Of a stretch of 64,000 nt of DNA, positions 45,803 to 55,051 are shown in pieces (position 1 is the first letter of the stretch; every line of letters starts with the position of its first letter). The stretch is from Stutzerimonas stutzeri TS44. Its GTDB lineage: Bacteria; Pseudomonadota; Gammaproteobacteria; Pseudomonadales; Pseudomonadaceae. The notes under the pieces were generated by a model. That model was not told where the DNA came from. It made no database searches and was given only the letters and a program-made list of their open reading frames with translations. The stretch spans positions 1 to 64,000 of the forward strand of contig AJXE01000017.1 of the NCBI GenBank assembly GCA_000263395.1, given 5' to 3'. Position numbers and translations under genes: made by a program.

Positions 45803-46608
45803 GCGGCACCCTGGCTTGCCGCCGCCGGGCTCCAGCGAGTCAGCAGGCGGCGCAGCAGATCGGCGGTTTCCGTCGGACGCTCCAGCGGGAACATGTGCCC
45901 GCCGGGCAGTCGATGTGCCTCGCCGCGCGCCATCAGGCGCAGCAGATAGGCGTGATGCGGCAGCACCACGCGGCTGTTGCGGCCGCGCACCATCGCCAGC
46001 GGCAGCTTCAGCGCCGGCGGCCAGCCGGGCGTGACATGCGGCACGCTGCGGTAGATGTCGATCTCGGTCTGCGGGTCGAAACGCAGGCGCATGCCCTGCC
46101 CCGCCGGTTCGAGACCGTGCTCGATATAGGCGGCCAGGCAGTCAGGGTCGAAGCTGCGAAACAGCGTCTTGCCGGCGAAGTAGGCATGCGCTTCCGCGGC
46201 GCTGGCGAACTGTTCGCGGCGGCCCAGGGTACGCCCGGCGGGGGTCAGCCGATCGATGAAGCCGAGCCGCTTGGCGGCCCAGATCAGCGTCTGGTCGAAC
46301 CAGGTCGGCAGCGGCGAATCGAGCATCACCACACCGTGATACAGCTCCGGGCGCAGCAGCGCCGCACGGTAATGCAGCATGCCACCCAGGGAGTGGCCAA
46401 CGCCCCAGACCGGTTCGCCCAGCCGCTCCAGCTGCTCGAACAGCTCCTGCAGCAGGTTGTGCCAGTTGTCGTCCACCGGAAAGCGCGGGTCGTGGCCATG
46501 CCGGTCCATGTGTACCACACGGTATTGCGGCGCCAGCGCGGCGAACAACTTGCGGTAGGTGGCCGACGGGAAGCCGTTGGCGTGGGCGAAGAAGATGCGT
46601 TGCGACAT
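45799..46608 (-). CDS. Alpha/beta hydrolase, second of a coupled pair
   Basis: 269 residues starting MSQRIFFAHANGFPSATYR. FAHANGFP is the oxyanion loop; the nucleophile Ser is in GVGHSLGGM (about residue 73-81) and the catalytic His in PGGHMFPLERP (about 243-253). It is only distantly similar to its neighbour, so this is not a recent tandem duplication. Cytosolic; substrate unknown. It is first of the overlapping pair. Confidence 0.87.
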   Translation of the reverse strand: MSQRIFFAHANGFPSATYRKLFAALAPQYRVVHMDRHGHDPRFPVDDNWHNLLQELFEQLERLGEPVWGVGHSLGGMLHYRAALLRPELYHGVVMLDSPLPTWFDQTLIWAAKRLGFIDRLTPAGRTLGRREQFASAAEAHAYFAGKTLFRSFDPDCLAAYIEHGLEPAGQGMRLRFDPQTEIDIYRSVPHVTPGWPPALKLPLAMVRGRNSRVVLPHHAYLLRLMARGEAHRLPGGHMFPLERPTETADLLRRLLTRWSPAAASQGAA

Positions 46609-46730
46609 GGGCTCGGCCGACGAGGAAGGTCAGGCCATTGTAGGCGGCCACCCCTGCCGGACAATCGCCCCGGCGCGCCCGCGTGAGCGGCATTCATGCC
46701 AAACAACGGACCGCCGCGGGGCGCTTGCCG

Positions 46731-47159
46731 TTATTCCGGCAGCGGCACCACTGCTACCGTCAGCCGCGAGATGCAGCTGGGCTTGCCGTCCTCGCCATGC
46801 AGGCGGATGTCCCAGACATGCGTCGAGCGCCCCAGGTGCACCGGCCGGCACACGCCGGTCACGCGGCCGCTGCGCAGCGCGCGCAGGTGATTGGCGTTGA
46901 CTTCGAGGCCGACGCAATAGAAGCGGCTGGTGTCGATGCAGTGGTAGCTGGCCATCGAGCCGAGGGTTTCGGCCAGCACCACCGACGCCCCGCCGTGCAG
47001 CAGTCCATATGGCTGATGGGTGCGCGCATCGACCGGCATGCTCGCGGTGATGGACTCGTCGTCGAAGGACTCGAAGCGAATATCCAGCAGTTCGCTGATG
47101 GTGTTCTTGCCGCTGCCGTGCAGGCTGTCCAGGTCGGGCTGATGTTTCCAGATGCTCAA
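46731..47159 (-). CDS. Hotdog-fold thioesterase, PaaI/YdiI-like
   Basis: 142 residues. I place the start at a TTG (47159, MSIWKHQPD) because GGAG lies 7 bases before it; the GTG at 47165 would be only two bases from that RBS. The family motif HGGASVVLAETLGSMASY includes the catalytic Glu region (about 62-80), and VNANHLRALRSGRVTG follows. Such enzymes hydrolyse aromatic or short acyl-CoA, for instance 1,4-dihydroxy-2-naphthoyl-CoA or phenylacetate pathway thioesters. It is 123 bp from the hydrolase pair on the same strand. Confidence 0.88.
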   Translation of the reverse strand: MSIWKHQPDLDSLHGSGKNTISELLDIRFESFDDESITASMPVDARTHQPYGLLHGGASVVLAETLGSMASYHCIDTSRFYCVGLEVNANHLRALRSGRVTGVCRPVHLGRSTHVWDIRLHGEDGKPSCISRLTVAVVPLPE

Positions 47160-47235
47160 GGGCACACTCCGTTTCCATGCTTGTTGTTATCGAATGGCGC
47201 ATCCGCCGGCCGCACGCCGGGCATTCCCCCTGTGC

Positions 47236-47694
47236 TCAGCGCGCGTGATGCAGCGAGACCAGGCGCATCAGTCCGGCGGCCAGCGCCTCGCCTTCCAGTT
47301 CAGCGAGGCTGGAAGTCGCCATCGGCAACGACTCGTCGCGCTGACCGTGCACCAACCAGCCGCCGAGCGTACCGACGAACGGCTGATGCGTCACCAGCAG
47401 CAGGTGCTGCTCGGGGCGCCGGTCCAGATACAGCATGGCTTCGCGCAGGTCCGAATCGGGCGTCGCCCAGGGCACGGTCTCGAACGTGCCGCTGAAACCC
47501 AGCTCCTGGCGGACGATCTCGGCCGTCTGCTGGGCGCGCTGGTAGGGGCTTGCCAGAATCGTCTGCAGCGGCCGGTTGCGCAGATGCGCGGCGATCTCGC
47601 GAACATCGAGCCGGCCCTGCTCGGTCAGATTGCGCTCGGCGTCGGTGCGCGCCCGCGGCTCGGCCTGGCCGTGACGCAATAGCCAGAGTTTCAT
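47236..47694 (-). CDS. sixA: Phosphohistidine phosphatase SixA
   Basis: 152 residues. The phosphoglycerate-mutase-like RHG motif is at the N terminus (LWLLRHGQAEPRA), the second conserved His is in LLVTHQPFVGTL (about residue 98), and the length equals E. coli SixA. It dephosphorylates HPt-type or NPr phosphohistidines. Its start overlaps the DUF4389 gene stop by four bases. Confidence 0.9.
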   Translation of the reverse strand: MKLWLLRHGQAEPRARTDAERNLTEQGRLDVREIAAHLRNRPLQTILASPYQRAQQTAEIVRQELGFSGTFETVPWATPDSDLREAMLYLDRRPEQHLLLVTHQPFVGTLGGWLVHGQRDESLPMATSSLAELEGEALAAGLMRLVSLHHAR

Positions 47695-48047
47695 GGCGTT
47701 GGCTCTTGTGGTGTGGGAGGAGTCGGCGTGGAGGGAGTCGACGGTGTCGCTGGCGCACTCGGCAGGTCGGCGGCACGCGGTGCCGGCCAGTCCGACAGCG
47801 GCCAGGGCTTGTGCTCGGTATTGAAGGTTCCGAAACGGCCGATCTGCGCGAGGTACTGGCTCAGGCTGTCGCCGAACCCCTGCAGGCTCGGGTCCGGCTG
47901 GCCCTTGAGCACACGCAGGACCAGCTGCAGCAGCACGACGACCAGCAGCACCAGCTCGGCCAGTTGCCAGACGAGAAAGAACAGCAGCATCCAGACGATC
48001 CGCAGAATCAGCGACTCACGCTCGGCGCCGCGATTGGATTGGTTCAT
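47691..48047 (-). CDS. DUF4389 membrane protein
   Basis: 118 residues. Two close membrane helices near residues 12-48 (LILRIVWMLLFFLVWQLAELVLLVVVLLQ, given here as two segments around WMLLFFLVWQ and LVLLVVVLL). The GFGDSLSQYLAQIGRFGTF stretch after the helices is the DUF4389 hallmark. The C-terminal 30 residues are a Thr/Pro repeat tail. Function unknown. It lies between gpsA (18 bp) and sixA (overlap), a conserved order in Pseudomonas. Confidence 0.85.
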   Translation of the reverse strand: MNQSNRGAERESLILRIVWMLLFFLVWQLAELVLLVVVLLQLVLRVLKGQPDPSLQGFGDSLSQYLAQIGRFGTFNTEHKPWPLSDWPAPRAADLPSAPATPSTPSTPTPPTPQEPTP

Positions 48048-48065
48048 GGTTTTCTCTTGTCCTGT

Positions 48066-49088
48066 TCAGAAGCCGTCGGTGGAAATGAAGTCGATATCGG
48101 TCTTCGGCTCGCCACGCATCAGCGCGCCGATCACCTGCTCGAGCGTACGCCCCTCGAAAAGCACCGCATGCAGCCCCGCGACCAGCGGCATGTAGACCTG
48201 CATCTCTTCGGCCTTGGTCTTGAGCACCTTGATGGTGTTGACGCCCTCGGCGACTTCGCCCAGGCGCGACACCGCTTCCTCGAGGCTCAGGCCCTCGCCC
48301 AGCGCGTGGCCGACCTGGAAGTTGCGACTCTTGGGCGAGGTGCAGGTCACGATCAGGTCGCCGACGCCGGCCAGGCCGAGGAAGGTCATGGGATTGGCGC
48401 CGAGCTTGACCGCGAAGCGCGTCATCTCGGCGAGCGCGCGGGTGATCAGCATGCTGCGGGTGTTCTCGCCCATGCCCAGCGCCGCCGCCATACCCGCCAT
48501 GATTGCGTAGACGTTCTTCAGCGCGCCGCCCAACTCGACGCCGAAACGGTCGGCGCTGGCGTAGACACGGAAGGTGCGGCCATGCAGGACCGCCTGCACA
48601 TTGCGGCATAGCGCCTCATCGTCGCTGGCCACCACGGTGGCGGTGAGCGCATGCTCGGCGACCTCGCGCGCCAGGTTCGGCCCCGACAGCACACCGATGC
48701 GTGCCTGGGGGGCGATTTCCTCGAGGATCTGGCTCATCAGCTTGAAGCCGTGCGCCTCGATACCCTTGGTCGTGCTGACCAGCTGCTTGCCCGCCAGTTG
48801 CGCGGCAAACGGCTGCAACGCCTGGCGCAACGCGCTGGAGGGCAGCGCGACGAAGATCAGCTCGCACGCATCCAGAGTCTGCGCCAGATCGGTGGTCGGC
48901 TGCACCTGCGCCAGGATGGTCACGCCCTTGAGGTAGCGTGGGTTCTGCCGCTGACTGCGAATGCTTTCAGCCTGCTCGGCGTCGCGCATCCAGAGCCGGA
49001 CGTCGTGCCCGTTCTCCGCCAGCAGATTGGCGATCGCAGTGCCGAAACTGCCGCCGCCGAGCACGGCGATGGGTTGCTTAGCTGTCAT
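48066..49088 (-). CDS. gpsA: Glycerol-3-phosphate dehydrogenase [NAD(P)+]
   Basis: 340 residues from the ATG at 49088 ([20 protein letters not shown]), seven codons inside the longest frame. The GGGSFGTA Rossmann motif, [23 protein letters not shown] and the catalytic Lys in [20 protein letters not shown] are intact. It makes sn-glycerol 3-phosphate for phospholipid synthesis from dihydroxyacetone phosphate. Co-directional with DUF4389 and sixA; divergent from fabA, so both genes at this promoter region serve membrane lipid synthesis. Confidence 0.96.
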   Translation of the reverse strand: MTAKQPIAVLGGGSFGTAIANLLAENGHDVRLWMRDAEQAESIRSQRQNPRYLKGVTILAQVQPTTDLAQTLDACELIFVALPSSALRQALQPFAAQLAGKQLVSTTKGIEAHGFKLMSQILEEIAPQARIGVLSGPNLAREVAEHALTATVVASDDEALCRNVQAVLHGRTFRVYASADRFGVELGGALKNVYAIMAGMAAALGMGENTRSMLITRALAEMTRFAVKLGANPMTFLGLAGVGDLIVTCTSPKSRNFQVGHALGEGLSLEEAVSRLGEVAEGVNTIKVLKTKAEEMQVYMPLVAGLHAVLFEGRTLEQVIGALMRGEPKTDIDFISTDGF

Positions 49089-49464
49089 GTGGTTACCGTA
49101 GTAGGCCATTCGCGATGGCAGTGCCGGGCATTATACGTCGCACATCGCACGCAGCCAGCGCCAAGCGGGCCGGCGCGGCCGCGCATTGCGGCCGTGGCAT
49201 TCCTGCCTCGGACATTGGTCTATGACACGCGACCGCCGCAAAATCCTCGTGACGCGCCAAGGAGTGTTAAAGTAGCCCGCCAACTCCGTCCTCACTTTTG
49301 CTGCAGCGGCGGGCTGGGTAAGTGATGACCGACTGTCCACACTGTGACTTTAGCCACAACACGGCAGTCTATGACTAGTCTTTATAACCAGGTCCCGTGC
49401 GCACGGGGCCGGTCAGTAAGCAGCACAAAGCCCTGCATATAAAAGGGACCATTGAGGAATACGC
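49089..49464. promoter_or_regulatory. Divergent promoter region, gpsA / fabA
   Basis: 376 bp with no gene. A perfect 14-bp palindrome, CCCGTGCGCACGGG, lies at 49394-49407, about 60 bp before fabA. The fabA RBS is TGAGG near 49453-49457. I looked for the DesT palindrome described upstream of fatty acid desaturase and fabAB genes in P. aeruginosa and did not see a convincing one. No hybrid sensor kinase gene adjoins fabA here as in PAO1. Confidence 0.5.
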
Positions 49465-49980
49465 ATGACCAAACAACACGCCTTTACTCGGGAAGACCTG
49501 CTTCGTTGCAGCCGCGGCGAGCTCTTCGGTCCCGGTAATGCGCAACTGCCCGCACCGAACATGCTGATGGTCGACCGTATCGTTCACATCAGCGAAGTCG
49601 GCGGCAAGTATGGCAAGGGCGAGCTGGTCGCCGAGCTGGATATCAACCCTGATCTCTGGTTCTTTGCCTGCCATTTCGAAGGCGATCCGGTCATGCCCGG
49701 CTGCCTGGGCCTGGACGCCATGTGGCAACTGGTCGGCTTCTACCTTGGCTGGCAGGGCAACCCCGGCCGCGGCCGCGCGCTCGGCTCGGGCGAAGTGAAA
49801 TTCTTCGGCCAGGTCCTGCCGACCGCCAAGAAGATCACCTATAACATCCATATCAAGCGCACCATCAACCGTTCGTTGATCCTCGGCATCGCCGATGGCA
49901 CCGTCAGCGTTGATGGCCGCGAGATCTACAGTGCCGAAGGCTTGCGCGTCGGCCTGTTCACCTCTACCGACAGCTTCTGA
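49465..49980 (+). CDS. fabA: 3-hydroxydecanoyl-ACP dehydratase/isomerase
   Basis: 171 residues, standard length. The active site is [20 protein letters not shown]: His about residue 70 and Asp about 84. It dehydrates 3-hydroxydecanoyl-ACP and isomerises trans-2 to cis-3-decenoyl-ACP, the branch point to unsaturated fatty acids. fabB follows by 11 bp, the standard pair. Confidence 0.98.
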   Translation: MTKQHAFTREDLLRCSRGELFGPGNAQLPAPNMLMVDRIVHISEVGGKYGKGELVAELDINPDLWFFACHFEGDPVMPGCLGLDAMWQLVGFYLGWQGNPGRGRALGSGEVKFFGQVLPTAKKITYNIHIKRTINRSLILGIADGTVSVDGREIYSAEGLRVGLFTSTDSF

Positions 49981-49991
49981 AGGACATCCGC

Positions 49992-51209
49992 ATGCGTCGC
50001 GTCGTGATCACTGGCCTGGGTATCGTTTCCTGCCTGGGCAATGACAAAGAGACCGTCTCCGGCAACCTGCGCGCCGGTCGCCCCGGTATCCGCTTCAATC
50101 AGTCCTATGCGGACATGGGGCTGCGCAGCCAGGTTTCCGGCTCCGTCAATCTGAACCTCGAAGAGCTGATCGATCGCAAGGTCCTGCGTTTCATGGGCGA
50201 CGCTGCCGCCTATGCCTACCTGGCGATGGAGCAGGCGGTGAAGGACGCCGGCTTCAGCCTCGATGACATTTCCAATCCGCGCATCGGCCTGGTGGCCGGT
50301 TCGGGTGGCGCTTCGACCATCAACCAGATGGAAGCCATCGACATCCTGCGCGACAAGGGCGTCAAGCGCATCGGCCCATACCGCGTGCCGCGCACCATGA
50401 GCAGCACCGTGTCGGCCTGCCTGGCCACGCCGTTCCGCATCAAGGGCATCAACTACTCCATCGCCTCGGCCTGCGCCACCAGCGCGCATTGCATCGGCCA
50501 TGCGATGGAGCAGATCCAGATGGGCAAGCAGGACGTGGTCTTCGCCGGTGGCGGTGAAGAGGAACACTGGAGCCAGAGCTGCCTGTTCGACGCCATGGGC
50601 GCCCTGTCCAGCCAGTACAACGAGACGCCGGAAAAGGCCTCGCGCGCCTACGACGCCAAGCGTGACGGCTTCGTCATTGCCGGCGGCGGCGGCATGGTGG
50701 TGGTCGAGGAACTGGAGCACGCGCTCAAGCGCGGCGCGCACATCTACGCCGAGATCGTCGGCTACGGCGCAACCTCCGATGGCTACGACATGGTCGCGCC
50801 GAGCGGTGAAGGCGCGCTGCGTTGCATGCAGCAAGCGATGTCCACCGTCGAAGGCCCAATCGATTACCTCAACACCCACGGCACTTCCACTCCGGTGGGC
50901 GACGTGGCCGAGGCCAAGGCCGTACGCAACATGTTCGGCGACAAGCTCCCGACCATCAGCTCGACCAAGAGCCTGTCCGGTCACTCGCTGGGCGCCGCCG
51001 GCGTGCACGAGGCGATCTACTCGATGCTGATGATGGAAGGCAACTTCATCGCCGGCTCGGTGAACATCGACGAACTGGACCCGGAAGTCGCCGATATGCC
51101 GATCCTGCGCGAAACCCGCGAGAACGTGCAGCTCGACACCGTGATGAGCAACAGCTTCGGCTTCGGTGGCACCAACGCCACGCTGGTACTCAAGCGCTGG
51201 AAAGGCTGA
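49992..51209 (+). CDS. fabB: 3-oxoacyl-ACP synthase I
   Basis: 405 residues. The Cys-His-His triad is visible: Cys in SACATSAHC (about 163), His in [11 protein letters not shown] (about 298) and His in [11 protein letters not shown] (about 333). It elongates the cis-3-decenoyl-ACP made by FabA. The glycine-rich C-terminal loop [16 protein letters not shown] is intact. Ends at a strong bidirectional terminator. Confidence 0.98.
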   Translation: MRRVVITGLGIVSCLGNDKETVSGNLRAGRPGIRFNQSYADMGLRSQVSGSVNLNLEELIDRKVLRFMGDAAAYAYLAMEQAVKDAGFSLDDISNPRIGLVAGSGGASTINQMEAIDILRDKGVKRIGPYRVPRTMSSTVSACLATPFRIKGINYSIASACATSAHCIGHAMEQIQMGKQDVVFAGGGEEEHWSQSCLFDAMGALSSQYNETPEKASRAYDAKRDGFVIAGGGGMVVVEELEHALKRGAHIYAEIVGYGATSDGYDMVAPSGEGALRCMQQAMSTVEGPIDYLNTHGTSTPVGDVAEAKAVRNMFGDKLPTISSTKSLSGHSLGAAGVHEAIYSMLMMEGNFIAGSVNIDELDPEVADMPILRETRENVQLDTVMSNSFGFGGTNATLVLKRWKG

Positions 51210-51232
51210 TTCGGCCAGCGTCTGCAGCACAT

Positions 51233-51266
51233 GAAAACGCCCCGGTCTTCGGGGCGTTTTCGTTTC
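51233..51266. terminator. Bidirectional terminator between fabB and sstT
   Basis: GAAAACGCCCC (51233-51243) pairs with GGGGCGTTTTC (51251-51261) over a 7-base loop, followed by GTTTC. The A and T runs inside the stem allow termination in both directions. Confidence 0.93.
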
Positions 51267-51321
51267 TACGGGGTATCGCCTGGTGTCGGCGGAGCGCTCC
51301 GCCGACAGCGGGCATGGCCGG

Positions 51322-52566
51322 TCAGCTCAATGGCTGCTCATCCGCCTCGATGCTGTCGCCGTGGGCAATGCAGGATGCCGCGGTGAACAGCACGTCGGTG
51401 GAGGAATTCAGCGCGGTCTCGGCCGAATCCTGTACCACGCCGATGATGAACCCGATTGCCACCACCTGCATCGCCAGGTCGTTGGAAATGCCGAACAGAC
51501 CGCACGCCAACGGAATCAGCAGCAGCGAGCCTCCAGCCACGCCCGACGCACCGCAGGCACAGACCGACGCCAGCAGGCTCAGCAGCACCGCCGTTGGCAG
51601 GTCGACCGGGATACCCAGCGTATGTACCGCCGCCAGCGTCAGCACGCTGATGGTGATCGCCGCGCCGCCCATGTTGATGGTGGCACCCAGCGGGATCGAC
51701 ACCGAGTAGGTGTCCTTGTGCAGCCCCAGGCGCTGGCAGATCTGCAGGTTGACCGGGATGTTCGCCGCCGAACTGCGCGTGAAGAAGGCGGTGATGCCGC
51801 TCTCACGCAGGCAGGTGAGCACCAGCGGATACGGGTTGCGACGAATCTGCCAGAACACGATCAGCGGATTAACCACCAGCGCAGTGAACAGCATGCTGCC
51901 AATCAGCACCAGCAGCAGCCGCAGATAGCCCAGCAGCGTTTCGAAGCCGGAGGCGGCCAGCGTGTTGGCGACCAGCCCGAACACCCCCAGCGGGGCCAGC
52001 CGGATCACCACCTTGACGATCAGCGAGACACCACTCGACAGATCGTTGACCAGTTGGCGGGTGCTCTCTCCCGCATGGCGGAAGGCGAAGCCCAGGCCGA
52101 TAGCCCAGGCCAGGATGCCGATGAAGTTGCCTGCGATCAGTGCCTTCACCGGGTTGTCCACCACATTGAACAGCAGCGTGCGCAGCACCTCGCCCACCCC
52201 GGATGGCGGCGTCACGTCGGCCGCCTGGCGCACCAGCACCAGCTCCGTGGGAAACAGGAAGCTCGCACTCACGCCCACCACCGCCGCAGCCAGCGTACCC
52301 AGCGCGTAGAGCATGATGATCGGCCGAATATGCGTCGGCTGGCCGTGCCGATGGTTGGCCAGCGAAGCGATGACCAGGACGAACACCAGTACCGGCGCCA
52401 CTGCCTTCAGCGCGGCCACGAACAGATCGCCTAGCAGCCCCGCCGATTGCGCCGCCGATGGCCACAGCACGGCCAGCAGGCAGCCCAGCACGAGGCCGAC
52501 GACGATCTGAGCGACCAGACTGGTACGGTTGATGAATCGGAAGAAACGGTTTGGCAGGTCGGACAT
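51322..52566 (-). CDS. sstT: Serine/threonine:Na+ symporter
   Basis: 414 residues, a DAACS-family transporter with eight to nine membrane helices and two re-entrant loops. Typical SstT stretches are [19 protein letters not shown] at the N terminus, [40 protein letters not shown] and [20 protein letters not shown], shown separately. It imports serine and threonine with sodium. In this genome imported serine would feed sdaA. Monocistronic; upstream 190 bp show no gene. Confidence 0.95.
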   Translation of the reverse strand: MSDLPNRFFRFINRTSLVAQIVVGLVLGCLLAVLWPSAAQSAGLLGDLFVAALKAVAPVLVFVLVIASLANHRHGQPTHIRPIIMLYALGTLAAAVVGVSASFLFPTELVLVRQAADVTPPSGVGEVLRTLLFNVVDNPVKALIAGNFIGILAWAIGLGFAFRHAGESTRQLVNDLSSGVSLIVKVVIRLAPLGVFGLVANTLAASGFETLLGYLRLLLVLIGSMLFTALVVNPLIVFWQIRRNPYPLVLTCLRESGITAFFTRSSAANIPVNLQICQRLGLHKDTYSVSIPLGATINMGGAAITISVLTLAAVHTLGIPVDLPTAVLLSLLASVCACGASGVAGGSLLLIPLACGLFGISNDLAMQVVAIGFIIGVVQDSAETALNSSTDVLFTAASCIAHGDSIEADEQPLS

Positions 52567-52756
52567 GATACTGCTCTCGAAATTGACGGAGCCGGGCAGC
52601 TCGCACCGGCCCTCATCGGCCGCTGCGATCCGCAGGTCGAAAGCCGCTTGCCACCCGGAAAGCGCCGGATACTACGCCGCTCGCACGCGCAAGCCCAGCC
52701 TTGCCATTGCCTACTGAGGGTGCAGCGCGCAGCCGCCGCCGGCCGGGCCCCCGTCT
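52567..52756. other. Intergenic region upstream of sstT
   Basis: 190 bp between the sstT start and the end of the chemoreceptor pseudogene. I see no gene and no confident promoter elements. Confidence 0.4.
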
Positions 52757-53110
52757 TCAGATCCGGAAGCGCGCCACCAGAACCTGCTCTTCCGAGGCGC
52801 TGGCAATCACCAGATTGCGCTCGCTGATCCGGCCGAGCGCCTGGACGATAGCGTCCAGCGCGGTGCCGGCGGCCTGCGCACTTCCAGCGTGGTGCAGGTA
52901 CGTGGGTTGCTCGCCGGCACGGCCTGGCTCAGCGGCCGCACGATGCTGCGGATGAAGACCCAGGCGAGGAACCAGCTCAGCAGGCCGGCCACCATCAGCA
53001 TTGCGATCATCCAGATGCGCGTCGCGATGAAGTGGGCACGCGCGTTTTCGACGACAGCCCCAGCAGCACGATAAGCCCGATCAGGCCACCCCCCCCAGAG
53101 CCGAACGCCT
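52757..53110 (-). pseudogene. Remnant of a methyl-accepting chemotaxis transducer
   Basis: Three pieces of a chemoreceptor can be read in different frames of the leftward strand. A first-helix-like piece (GLIGLIVLLGLSSK, near 53045-53095) is followed in a second frame by TM2 and the start of HAMP (ENARAHFIATRIW, then LVAGLLSWFLAWVFIRSIVRPLSQAV-like residues, near 52930-53050). The last piece, in another frame, is the end of the signalling domain (LDAIVQALGRISERN, then VIASASEEQVLVARFRI and a stop at 52757-52759). The ligand-binding domain and the CheW-binding hairpin are gone. A run of eight C residues near 53087-53094 may mark one frameshift. Confidence 0.75.
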
Positions 53111-53271
53111 GGAGATATGCATAGTGCGGACAGACCTGGGACAACCTCGCTCCATGACGAATGTTCTGGCAGGCAGGCTGCCAACTCAGGCACGTTATCG
53201 GAGCGAGTGTCAGATATCTTGAACACTGACGCCAAACAAATAGCGGCTTTATGGCCGCATGGTCACGAGCG
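53111..53271. other. Intergenic DNA between the pseudogene and the next gene
   Basis: About 160 bp. I see no gene, hairpin or promoter element here; it may be further decayed chemoreceptor DNA. Confidence 0.35.
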
Positions 53272-53736
53272 TCACCGCACCTCGAAACGCTGCTCCGCGA
53301 GCTTGCGGTCGCCCTGGAACACCATGAAATGCCATTCGCCACGTACCAGTTCATGGTGCTCGGTGAACTCGAACGCCATGACATCGTCCGCCGCCCCCGG
53401 AACCAGCGCCTGCACCACTTCCAGCTTGTCGTGGCGTTCGCCGTCCGGCGTGACCAGCCCCGGGGTGAAATACAGCAGCGTCAGCGGCGTATCACCTTCG
53501 CGCTTGCCGGCCAGGCTGTAGCGCAGGCCGAACTTGGTGCCCAGCTTCGCTGGCACGACCGTGGTGCGCTCGATCGGCTGCTTGCCGACGCGCAGGATGC
53601 GCTGCCCCGCCTCGAGCTCTTTCTGCGGGCTTTCGAACACGCCGTATTCGACATTGCCCTCCAGACGCACCCCAGCCAGGGCGTCACCGCCAAACAGCAG
53701 TGCTGCGCCCAGGCAGATCAAAGATTTCAGTCGCAT
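53272..53736 (-). CDS. Periplasmic protein of unknown function, DUF3859-like
   Basis: 154 residues with a signal peptide (MRLKSLICLGAALLFGGDALA). The mature protein of about 130 residues is predicted beta-rich (VRLEGNVEYGVFESPQKELE, LGTKFGLRYSL, GEWHFMVFQGDRKLAEQRF), in keeping with a small beta-sandwich. No cysteines in the mature part and no catalytic motif. I associate the YGVFE/RVGTKFG-type pattern with DUF3859, with moderate certainty. Monocistronic; 50 bp downstream of the amidohydrolase gene on the same strand, so co-transcription is possible. Confidence 0.7.
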   Translation of the reverse strand: MRLKSLICLGAALLFGGDALAGVRLEGNVEYGVFESPQKELEAGQRILRVGKQPIERTTVVPAKLGTKFGLRYSLAGKREGDTPLTLLYFTPGLVTPDGERHDKLEVVQALVPGAADDVMAFEFTEHHELVRGEWHFMVFQGDRKLAEQRFEVR

Positions 53737-53786
53737 AGCCAGCCTCTGGTTCGTTTGAAAAGGCTGGAGAATATGACGTGATCATT

Positions 53787-54821
53787 TCAACGACGTGACA
53801 CTCCCTCGTCACCCGCCCCCGTGCGCGGCAGCAATGCGAGAAAATTGTCCCGCGCCACCCGCCGCGCGGTCTTCTCCTTCAACGCATCGAGAAACGGTGC
53901 GAACGCCGCCATCCCCGAGCCCAGGTTGTCGAAGTGCCCGACCACATCCGAACCCAGCACGAAGCGCGTCGGATGCCGCTCGACCAGCGCGACCCATTGC
54001 GCGTCCGGCTTGCCGTCGCCATCGAGCAGATAGGGCTCGAGCATGGTCCAGGACAGGTCGATGTAGAGATTGGGATAGTCGTCGAGCAGCCGCTTCACCG
54101 TCGGCAAGAGGAACTCCAGTTTCTCCTGATGGCGATGCAGCTCCATGCTGGTGCCGGCATGCGCCCAGATGAAACGCGTATGCGGATGGTTGCGCAACGG
54201 CTCTTCCAGCTCCTGCAGATACAGCGGGTTGCGCTCGCGCTTGGAAGTGATGTTGGAATGCAGCAGCACCGGCAGGTCGAACTCGGCCGCCAGGTGATAG
54301 ACCCGCGCCAGCGCCTCGTTGTTGGCGCGCGGCGTGTCGCCCTCGGTCAGCGCGGTGACGTCGTCGTGGCGGGTAAATATTTCGCCGATGCCCTGCCAGA
54401 GGCCCGGATGCAGCTCGAGCATGCGGCGGATGTGTGCATCGGCATTCTTGTCGTTGGGGTTGAACCCCGAAAGGAATGGATGAAAACGCTTGCGCTGCGC
54501 GGGATCCAGCTCCTCCAGAGCCGCGGCGACCAGCACGTCGGTGGCGCTGTACCAGTACACCGGCGCATCGTCGCCGGCATAGTAGCGTGGGCGCTTCGGC
54601 TCGTTCTCGTGCCACTTCTTCGCCACCGGGATGCCGCTGATCATCACGTGATCGATGGCCCCGGCATTCATCGCCGCGAGCAGCTTGGGCATGCCATCGC
54701 TTTCCTGGAAGAAGTCGACGTAGTGCAGATGGGCGTCGCTGTAGCGATAGTCGCGCGCCTGGACGGTGCAGCTCAGGCTGAACAGACAGCAGGTGATGAA
54801 GCAGAAACGTGCAATCGACAA
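53787..54821 (-). CDS. Exported amidohydrolase-like protein (amidohydrolase 2 family)
   Basis: 344 residues from a TTG at 54821: CGGAGGA lies 6 bases before it and a signal peptide begins at once (LSIARFCFITCCLFSLSCTVQA). An upstream in-frame ATG (54956) has no such signal. The mature protein starts with SDAHLHYVDFF (metal-binding DxHxH-like, here DAHLH), followed by LLHSNITSK, FIWAHAGTS (His) and VLGSDVVGHF (Asp), the expected order of metal ligands in a TIM barrel. Most relatives, such as decarboxylating ACMSD-like hydrolases, are cytosolic, so export is unusual. Substrate unknown. Confidence 0.8.
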   Translation of the reverse strand: MSIARFCFITCCLFSLSCTVQARDYRYSDAHLHYVDFFQESDGMPKLLAAMNAGAIDHVMISGIPVAKKWHENEPKRPRYYAGDDAPVYWYSATDVLVAAALEELDPAQRKRFHPFLSGFNPNDKNADAHIRRMLELHPGLWQGIGEIFTRHDDVTALTEGDTPRANNEALARVYHLAAEFDLPVLLHSNITSKRERNPLYLQELEEPLRNHPHTRFIWAHAGTSMELHRHQEKLEFLLPTVKRLLDDYPNLYIDLSWTMLEPYLLDGDGKPDAQWVALVERHPTRFVLGSDVVGHFDNLGSGMAAFAPFLDALKEKTARRVARDNFLALLPRTGAGDEGVSRR

Positions 54822-55051
54822 CTCGGGTCCTCCGGGCAACCAGCCTGGTAGACCATGACACTGCCCGGCCGTTCGGCTGATCGTCTGGCGTGCCGGACGT
54901 TCGAGCGCTAATTTGCGGCCTTCGCCATACCCCCACCGGTATTTGACCGACATCAAACCCGTCGATTAGCGCGCCCGCTAGCATGCGGGCGTCGCTGTCC
55001 GGCAATGCTGCCGCCCAGCATTCAGCAACCTCACTGCGAAGGAATCCAGGC

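Noticed and set aside
49089-49464. DesT operator upstream of fabA
   Set aside because: I could not find the expected palindrome, so no regulator site of this kind is claimed.
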